Source: Caulobacter sp.
GTDB taxonomy: Bacteria; Pseudomonadota; Alphaproteobacteria; Caulobacterales; Caulobacteraceae
Assembly (NCBI GenBank): GCA_028291125.1
Contig: JAQGIN010000050.1
Location: forward strand, 1-10,478
Length of the DNA stretch: 10,478 nt
Direction: 5' to 3'
Made by a program: the position numbers and the translations under genes. Below the pieces are notes generated by a model. That model made no database searches, was not told where the DNA came from, and was given only the letters and a program-made list of their open reading frames with translations. Positions 5,486 to 10,478 of the stretch are shown piece after piece (the stretch's first letter is position 1; the number at the start of each line of letters is the position of its first letter).

Positions 5486-7192
5486 ATGAGCAACCAGGTG
5501 CACTACGAAGTCTTTGTACGCCGGAAGTCCGGCGTGCAATGGACTCTCGACATCGCCACGGAAAGCCGCACCCACGCCGTGCAATCCGCCGAAGATTCGA
5601 TCGCCCAGGGCCGCGCCATCGGCGTGCGGGTGACCAAGGAGACCCTCGACTCCGAAACCGGCGAATACCGCTCGATCGCCATCTTCACCAAGGGCCAGGC
5701 CGACGGCGGCAAGCCCAAGAAGATCGACGAGGACCGCGAGCCGCTCTGCGTCCAGCCCTCCGACCTCTACACCGCCCACGCCCGCGACCGCATCGGCCGG
5801 CTGCTGGAGGCCTGGCTGGAACGGCAGAACGCCACCCCGTTCGAACTGCTGCACCGCCCGGACCTGGTCGACCAGCTGGAAGCGTCGGGCATCGACCTGC
5901 AGCACGCCCTGCAGAAGATCGCCATCCCCGAGGCCGAGGCCCGCGGCCTGTCGGTGCACGAGGTCATCCGCACCTTCCAGGGCCTGGTCGAGCGCACGAT
6001 CGGCAACCTGCGCAAGATGTTCAAGCGCGCGGACATGCCGAACCTCGACACCGAGGGCTTCGCCAAGGCGGCCGAACGCCTGGCCAGCGACCCGGACCGC
6101 GCCTTCCTGCTGGGGGCCGGCGTCGCCGTCTCCATCGCCCCCGCCACCACCTGGTCGGACAAGATCGCCCGGCTGCTGGACCTGGCCGACGCCGCCCCGA
6201 CCGAGCCCAAGGCCCGCGCCGCCGCCCTGCAGGCCATCGAACAGCCCCTGGCCGAGATCATCGGCTCCAAGGCCGGCATGGCCGACCTGCTGGGCGTCAA
6301 CGACCTGGGCACCACGCTGGCGGCCATGACCCGGCTGGCCGGTGGCGCGCAGGTCGAGGCCCTGATCAAGGTGGAGGCCAGCGTCCGCAACTGCATGCCC
6401 CCGCTCAGCGGCCCCAGCCAGCGGCTGGGCCAATGGCTGGCCGGCGACCATTTCGCGCCGGTGCGCTCGTCGATCGCCCACCGCGTCCTCGCCGAACTGA
6501 ACGGCGTGCGCCGGCTGAAGCCCACCGACGCCGAGTCGGAGATCGAACACCTACGCGCCCTGGCTATGAGCCTGACCGCCGCCGCCGGTCGGATCCTGCA
6601 GGTCGAGGACATCACCAGCGCCTTCACCACCCGTTCCAAGACCCTGCTCAACGGCGACTTCATCGAAGCGCTGCTGGGCCGCGACCGCACCTCCCGCGAG
6701 GAGGTGGCGATGCTGATCCGCCTGGCCGAGAACGTCATGGGCGCGGTCAACAAGCGCAACGCCGCCCGCTGGCTGTCGGCCAACATCCAGGCCATGCGCT
6801 TCGAGAAGGAGATCCGCCTGGGTCCCGACTCGCCGTCGGCCAAGCTGGCCAGCCTGGCCGGCCTGCAGCGCGCCCTCGTCCGCTCCGGCCTGATCAAGGA
6901 AGACTACGAACCGCTGTGCGAGAAGCTCGGCGAGATCGGCGCCCTGGTCGAGAGCGACAGCCGGCTGATCACCATGCTGGTGCGCGCCCCCGTGCCCCTG
7001 GTTCAGCGCCTCGGCCTGCTGGTCAAGCTGGCCGTCGGCGAGACCGGACCATCCGGCGCGGTCGCCGACCGGGCCCGCATGGAGGCCCTGAAGCTGGCCC
7101 GTTCGGCCGAGGCCCGCGAAGAGCTGACCGCCTCGCCCGAGGCCATGGCCCTGATCAAGAGCCTGGCCCAGCAGGGCCAGATCGCCGCCTGA
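5486..7192 (+). CDS. Uncharacterised 568-residue helical protein, divergent from chvI
   Basis: I do not recognise a named family. It is a real gene: GC-biased third positions run the full length, it is acidic/basic mixed and soluble-looking, and it has no signal peptide or membrane segment, so it is probably cytoplasmic. The N-terminal 70 residues look like a small alpha/beta domain (HYEVFVRRKSGVQWTLDI, a helix through SAEDSIAQGRA, then GVRVTKETLD and YRSIAIFTKG). A charged linker (71-87) follows, then about 480 residues of almost all helix, rich in Ala and Leu, which could be helical repeats. The start is ATG 5486, with only a weak CGGA ribosome site; the frame runs open upstream without another plausible start. 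A nine-codon ORF overlaps the start (ATGA). The exported FliL-like gene follows after 28 bases, probably in one operon. Position beside chvI suggests, but does not show, a link to the ChvGI response. Confidence 0.85.
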   Translation: MSNQVHYEVFVRRKSGVQWTLDIATESRTHAVQSAEDSIAQGRAIGVRVTKETLDSETGEYRSIAIFTKGQADGGKPKKIDEDREPLCVQPSDLYTAHARDRIGRLLEAWLERQNATPFELLHRPDLVDQLEASGIDLQHALQKIAIPEAEARGLSVHEVIRTFQGLVERTIGNLRKMFKRADMPNLDTEGFAKAAERLASDPDRAFLLGAGVAVSIAPATTWSDKIARLLDLADAAPTEPKARAAALQAIEQPLAEIIGSKAGMADLLGVNDLGTTLAAMTRLAGGAQVEALIKVEASVRNCMPPLSGPSQRLGQWLAGDHFAPVRSSIAHRVLAELNGVRRLKPTDAESEIEHLRALAMSLTAAAGRILQVEDITSAFTTRSKTLLNGDFIEALLGRDRTSREEVAMLIRLAENVMGAVNKRNAARWLSANIQAMRFEKEIRLGPDSPSAKLASLAGLQRALVRSGLIKEDYEPLCEKLGEIGALVESDSRLITMLVRAPVPLVQRLGLLVKLAVGETGPSGAVADRARMEALKLARSAEAREELTASPEAMALIKSLAQQGQIAA

Positions 7193-7220
7193 GTCGGGCG
7201 GAGGGAAGGAACGAGGCCGC

Positions 7221-7625
7221 ATGCGCCGTCATCCGCCATTGATCGCCGCCCTCGTCGTCGTCCTGGCCCTCGCCGCGCCGCCGGCCCTCGCCAGCGAGGG
7301 CAAGGACAAGGACGCCGGCCCCCAGACCTATTTCGCCCTGAAGCCCCTGACGGCCGCGGCGATCCGCCGGGACGGCCGACGGGGCGCCCTGACCCTGGAA
7401 TCGGGCATCGAGGCCCCGGATCCGGTGGTGATGGCCCGGGCCAAGGCCTCCGAGCCGCGCCTGCGCGCCGCCTATACCGAACTGCTGATGGTCTATGCCA
7501 GCGGCCTGCCCTTCGGTTCGCCGCCGAACGTCGACTATCTCGGGGCCGAGATGCAGAAGGCCACCGACAAGGTGCTGGGGCGCAAAGGCGCGCGGGTGCT
7601 GCTCGGCACGGCGATCGTCAACTAG
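7221..7625 (+). CDS. Small exported FliL-like periplasmic protein
   Basis: A 134-residue protein with a Sec signal peptide: RRH at the start, hydrophobic core about 7-19, and a likely cut after ALA (residue 24). The mature part follows the FliL domain plan: TYFALKPLT, a strand (GALTLESGIE) ending before DPVV, a helix carrying RLRAAYTELLMVYASG, a second helix YLGAEMQKATDKVLG, and a last strand ARVLLGTAIVN. True FliL is held in the membrane by an N-terminal helix and binds the flagellar stator; this one seems to be cleaved and released, so a non-flagellar role is possible. Ribosome sites AAGGA and GAGG precede the ATG. It lies 28 bases after the 568-residue gene, and its stop overlaps the convergent AsmA gene. 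The CDS is secure; the FliL likeness is a by-eye judgement. Confidence 0.82.
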   Translation: MRRHPPLIAALVVVLALAAPPALASEGKDKDAGPQTYFALKPLTAAAIRRDGRRGALTLESGIEAPDPVVMARAKASEPRLRAAYTELLMVYASGLPFGSPPNVDYLGAEMQKATDKVLGRKGARVLLGTAIVN

Positions 7626-9628
7626 CGCGAGGCCTTGGCCGGGGTGGTCTGACTGGTCTTGACCGGCGCGCCCTGACCGCGGGCCTCGGCGACCAGGCTG
7701 GCGCAGTCGGCGTCCTTCTCCAGGCCCGGGGTCACGAACGGCAGGATCACCGCCAGCGGCGACAGCAGCGTGCTGAGCGCCACCGCGATCCCGCCCTGGG
7801 CGACGGCCTTGCCGGTCTCCAGGCCGATCTTCGGCGCCAGCAGCGGCCCCTTGATGGTGATCGGGATGAACAGCCGCACCAGGCGGGGCTTCTTCGAATC
7901 GCCCTCGATGCGCAGATCCACGCGCTCGGTTCCCAGGTCGATGGTCCCCGAGCCCTTGGCCAGCACCACCCCGGTGTCGGCGACGATGCGGTCGGCGCGC
8001 ATGACCCCGTCGCGGACGTCGAAATTGGCCACCGCGCAGCGCAGGCTGGTCTCCTTGTTGTTCTTGGTCAGCAGCAGGATCAGGCCCTTGCTGGCGTTGA
8101 CCCCCAGCAGCTCGGCGAAGGCCTGGCGGACCTCGCCGCGCGGCGACACCAGGGTCACCGCGCCCTGGGCGCTGGCGGCGGCGCGGTGGATCGAATTGCC
8201 GGTCCCCGTCAGCTTGGCCCGGGCCATCACCCCACCCTCGATGGCCGGCTTGCCGTCGGTCTTCAACGGGATGAAGTCCTCGAGCTTGGCGTTGGTCAGG
8301 CGCAGGTCGAGCTCGGTGCGCGGCGTGGCCGGCCGGGCGTCGAGCCGCACCTTGCCGGCTAGGTCGCCGCGCGAGAACGTGAAGGCGATCGGGTCCAGGG
8401 TCAGCACGCCGTGGTCGAGGACCAGGTCGAGCGAGACCTTGCGCAGCGGCAGATGGGGCGCGTTCACCGCCTCGGCGCGATAGGTGACCTTGGCGTCCAT
8501 GGCGCGGACGCGCTCGGTCTGCAGGGTGGCGTCGGGCAGCAGCCGGCGGGTGGCCGCCCTCTGGCTGGCCTCGATCTTCTGGCCGGCCGAGGCGGTCTCG
8601 CCGCGGCCGACGGCCGGGGCGGCGCCGACCAGGCTGCCGAGGTCGTCGAAATCCAGCCGTCGCGAGCGCAGCGCGCCCTCCAGATAGGGCCGATCGCGGT
8701 CGGTGAGCACGAACAGGTCGCCCGACACGTCGCTGTCGCCGACCCGGCCGGCGATCTTCTTGAAGTCGAACCGGCCGCCGTTACGGGTCAGGGCGCCGCT
8801 GATCCGGTAGGGCGGGGTGTTGGGCAGGGTCAGGCCGGTGAGGGCGTACAGCCGGTTGAGGTCCTGGCCGGAGACGGTCAGTTGGGTCTGGAAGCGGCCC
8901 AGGTCGAACGGCTTGGTCACCGACCCCTTGGCCAGGACGTGGGTCGAACCGGCGCGGACGTCGGCGTCGAACGGGTAGGGCCGGTTGGGCGAGACGTTGA
9001 GCAGCGGCCCGCCGGTGACGCGGGCGGTGAAGGCCGCGCCGTTCAGCGATCCGTCGCCCTCCAGCAGAAACCGTCCGCGGCCGGGGCCGATCGCCTCCTC
9101 GTTGGAGCTGACCCGGCCGACGAACAGTATCTTGCGCTGCTGGTCCTCCGCTCGCAGCTGGCCGTCCTTGATGATGAAGTGCTGGATGGCCGGCAGCTTC
9201 AGCGGCCTGATCCGCGCCTTGCCGTCGCCGAACACCCAGTTGGCGCGGCCGGAGGCCTCGCGCAGCAGCCGCACGTCGGGCCGGTCGACGGCCAAAAGCG
9301 GCAGGATGACGTCGCCCTTCAGCAGCGGCAGGATCTTGACCTGCACCGCCACTCGGCCGACCCGGGCCATGTCGCCGGCGTTGGGTCCGGTCTTGGGGGC
9401 CCAGTCGGGCTGGCCGATGCGCACGTCCTGGGCCTCGGCCTTGGGCGACAGCGACCACGGATGCACCCGCAGGTCGCCGCGCAGCTCGACGCGGCGGTGC
9501 AGCTGGGCCGAGGCGATGCGGCCGATCGGGCCGCGCAGCCAGTTCCAGTCGAAGATCACCAGGAACGCCACCACCGCCGCCGTCAGCAGCAGGGCCGCGA
9601 TCAGCCCGCCGCGCGCGCCGGGCGGCAT
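7622..9628 (-). CDS. AsmA-family envelope protein
   Basis: AsmA-like proteins are single-pass inner-membrane proteins with a large periplasmic part, linked to outer-membrane assembly and, in recent work on the family, to bridge-like phospholipid transport. This one has 668 residues: TM about 8-26, then the hallmark block DWNWLRGPIGRIASAQLHRR (27-46), RGDLRV and QPDW, a long beta-rich region, and the C-terminal AsmA segment with GTIDLGTERVDLRIEG and PITIKGPLLAPKIGL. Near the end, a hydrophobic stretch leads to DADCASLV with Cys642, typical of the subfamily. The start is uncertain: ATG 9628 has a poor ribosome site, while an in-frame CTG at 9697 has GGAGG eight bases upstream and would add 23 residues with several arginines before the TM. 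The gene is convergent with the FliL-like gene and shares CTAG with it. Confidence 0.92.
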   Translation of the reverse strand: MPPGARGGLIAALLLTAAVVAFLVIFDWNWLRGPIGRIASAQLHRRVELRGDLRVHPWSLSPKAEAQDVRIGQPDWAPKTGPNAGDMARVGRVAVQVKILPLLKGDVILPLLAVDRPDVRLLREASGRANWVFGDGKARIRPLKLPAIQHFIIKDGQLRAEDQQRKILFVGRVSSNEEAIGPGRGRFLLEGDGSLNGAAFTARVTGGPLLNVSPNRPYPFDADVRAGSTHVLAKGSVTKPFDLGRFQTQLTVSGQDLNRLYALTGLTLPNTPPYRISGALTRNGGRFDFKKIAGRVGDSDVSGDLFVLTDRDRPYLEGALRSRRLDFDDLGSLVGAAPAVGRGETASAGQKIEASQRAATRRLLPDATLQTERVRAMDAKVTYRAEAVNAPHLPLRKVSLDLVLDHGVLTLDPIAFTFSRGDLAGKVRLDARPATPRTELDLRLTNAKLEDFIPLKTDGKPAIEGGVMARAKLTGTGNSIHRAAASAQGAVTLVSPRGEVRQAFAELLGVNASKGLILLLTKNNKETSLRCAVANFDVRDGVMRADRIVADTGVVLAKGSGTIDLGTERVDLRIEGDSKKPRLVRLFIPITIKGPLLAPKIGLETGKAVAQGGIAVALSTLLSPLAVILPFVTPGLEKDADCASLVAEARGQGAPVKTSQTTPAKASR

Positions 9629-9809
9629 CGCGTTCCAGCGGGCCCTGACGCGGTGCGGCCAGGGCGTCGGAGCGGTCAGGGTCGACGAACTAGGCAGGGG
9701 TCAAACCTCCGGTGAACCCGGTGACAACGCGCGAGCGCGGCGATGGTGTTCCAAAAGGCGTCCAGGGACGGTTGGCTTGCGCCGGGCGCCGGCCCGCCCT
9801 AGCCTGAAT

Positions 9810-9823
9810 CAAACAACTGTTTG
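9810..9823 (+). promoter_or_regulatory. Operator-like dyad and GANTC site upstream of the HAD hydrolase
   Basis: The perfect inverted repeat CAAAC-AACT-GTTTG (9810-9823) lies in an otherwise GC-rich gap, and its right arm runs into the Shine-Dalgarno GGAG (9823-9826) of the downstream gene. The shape resembles TetR-family operators of fatty-acid and acyl-CoA genes in alphaproteobacteria. GAATC (9806-9810), a GANTC site of the kind CcrM methylates in this group, shares one base with it. A regulator sitting here would block the ribosome site or the early transcript. The regulator itself is not in the window. Confidence 0.4.
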
Positions 9824-9831
9824 GAGCCGGA

Positions 9832-10473
9832 ATGGCGATCGCGGCGGTGCTATGGGATTTCGGCGGGGTGTTCACCACCTCGCCCTTCGAGGCCTTCGCC
9901 CGGTTCGAGGCCGAACGCGGCCTGCCGCGCGACTTCATCCGCGCCGTCAACGCCGCCGATCCCGACGCCAACGCCTGGGCGCTGTTCGAGCGCTCGGAGA
10001 TCGACGCTAGAGCCTTCGACGCCCGCTTCCTGGCCGAGGCCACGGCCCTGGGCCACGCCGTGCGCGGGGCCGAGGTGCTGCCGCTGCTGGCCGGCGACGT
10101 GCGGCCGCGGATGGTCGCCGCGCTGAAGGCCTGCAAGGCCCGGTTCAAGGTCGGCTGCATCACCAACAACGTCGTCAGCGGCCAAGGGGCCGGCATGGCC
10201 GGCTCGGCCGCCAAGGCGGCGGCCGTGACCGAGATCCTCGGCCTGTTCGACGCGGTGATCGAAAGCTCCAAGGTCGGGGTGCGCAAGCCCGACCCGCGCA
10301 TCTATCAGATGATGTGCGACCAGCTGGCGGTCGCCCCGGGGTCTTGCGTCTATCTCGACGACCTGGGGATCAACTGCAAGCCGGCGGCGGCCCTGGGCAT
10401 GACCGCCATCAAGGTCTCCGGCGAGGACCAGGCGCTGAACGACCTTGCGGCGGCGACCGGTTTGACGTTCTGA
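9832..10473 (+). CDS. HAD-superfamily hydrolase, ACAD10/epoxide-hydrolase N-domain-like phosphatase
   Basis: A 213-residue cytoplasmic HAD enzyme, class IA with a helical cap. Motif I is WDFGGVF with nucleophile Asp9. Motif II Thr111 is in CITNN. Motif III Lys152 is in VRKPDPRIY. Motif IV is YLDDLG with Asp176/Asp177. The residue two after the nucleophile, usually a second Asp that acts as general acid, is Gly11; this D-x-G-G form is typical of the ACAD10/YihX-like branch, so it is not decay. The cap is about residues 16-90. ATG 9832 has GGAG five bases upstream. Relatives of this branch often sit with acyl-CoA dehydrogenases and a phosphotransferase; the downstream sequence is cut off here, so the substrate remains unassigned. 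Confidence 0.9.
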   Translation: MAIAAVLWDFGGVFTTSPFEAFARFEAERGLPRDFIRAVNAADPDANAWALFERSEIDARAFDARFLAEATALGHAVRGAEVLPLLAGDVRPRMVAALKACKARFKVGCITNNVVSGQGAGMAGSAAKAAAVTEILGLFDAVIESSKVGVRKPDPRIYQMMCDQLAVAPGSCVYLDDLGINCKPAAALGMTAIKVSGEDQALNDLAAATGLTF

Positions 10474-10478
10474 AGAAG

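Noticed and set aside
5366..6550. A 394-codon minus-strand frame opposite the 568-residue gene
   Set aside because: Gly-rich shadow translation with no recognisable domain, opposite a frame with convincing coding pattern.
5539..7242. A 567-codon plus-strand frame overlapping the 568-residue gene in another phase
   Set aside because: Pro/Arg/Gly-dominated translation, typical of the +1 shadow of a high-GC coding region.
8411..9715. A 434-codon plus-strand frame opposite the AsmA gene
   Set aside because: It is antisense to a protein with clear AsmA signatures, and its composition is that of a shadow frame.
9783..9796. CGGGC/GCCCG stem as a terminator between the AsmA and HAD genes
   Set aside because: Both genes read away from this gap, so no terminator is expected. 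A 5-bp GC stem with no U run is likely chance in such DNA.
1..10478. Mobile elements, phage genes, CRISPR arrays, tRNA or rRNA genes
   Set aside because: No transposase, integrase, spaced direct repeats, or RNA gene signatures were seen on either strand; base composition is even throughout.

Overview
The window is a stretch of high-GC alphaproteobacterial chromosome, most likely from the Caulobacteraceae (Caulobacter or Phenylobacterium type). The evidence is codon use that nearly always ends in G or C, a ChvI-ChvG two-component system joined to a short alphaproteobacterial HprK and an incomplete PTS, dispersed CCTCATCCTGAGC-type palindromes, and a GANTC (CcrM-type) site in one promoter region. 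I see no phage, IS element, CRISPR array, tRNA or rRNA. Most genes belong to families I recognise; the clear unknown is a 568-residue protein at 5486-7192.

Layout. 1-200 (+) is the 3' end of bioB. Convergent to it, 207-1473 (-) is a two-gene unit: an ArsR-type repressor and a protein made of two tandem AHSA1/SRPBCC domains. Two 14-bp TAAC-N6-GTTA dyads, 16 bp apart, sit against the repressor's start codon. 1507-1768 holds two palindromic repeats in opposite orientation; the one next to ptsH has the layout of a bidirectional terminator.

1769-5251 (-) is a tightly packed operon read chvI > chvG > hprK > EIIA(Man) > HPr. A 32-nt overlap joins chvI and chvG, and 4-nt ATGA overlaps join chvG-hprK and EIIA-ptsH. 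It couples an envelope/acid-stress sensor kinase and its response regulator to HPr-serine kinase and a PTS branch with no EIIB or EIIC in view, so the PTS part is probably regulatory and not for sugar uptake.

5252-5485 is the divergent control region of chvI. It carries a possible chvI promoter, two perfect palindromes and a tiny upstream ORF. By position it is also where a ChvR-like small RNA might be encoded. 5486-7625 (+) holds the uncharacterised 568-residue protein and a small exported FliL-like protein, probably one transcript. Convergent to them, 7622-9628 (-) is a large AsmA-family envelope protein; the two convergent genes share the palindrome CTAG as their stop codons. 9832-10473 (+) is a HAD-superfamily hydrolase behind a short operator-like dyad.

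Limits: all family calls are by eye from motifs and remembered relatives. No database search, structure prediction or promoter model was run.
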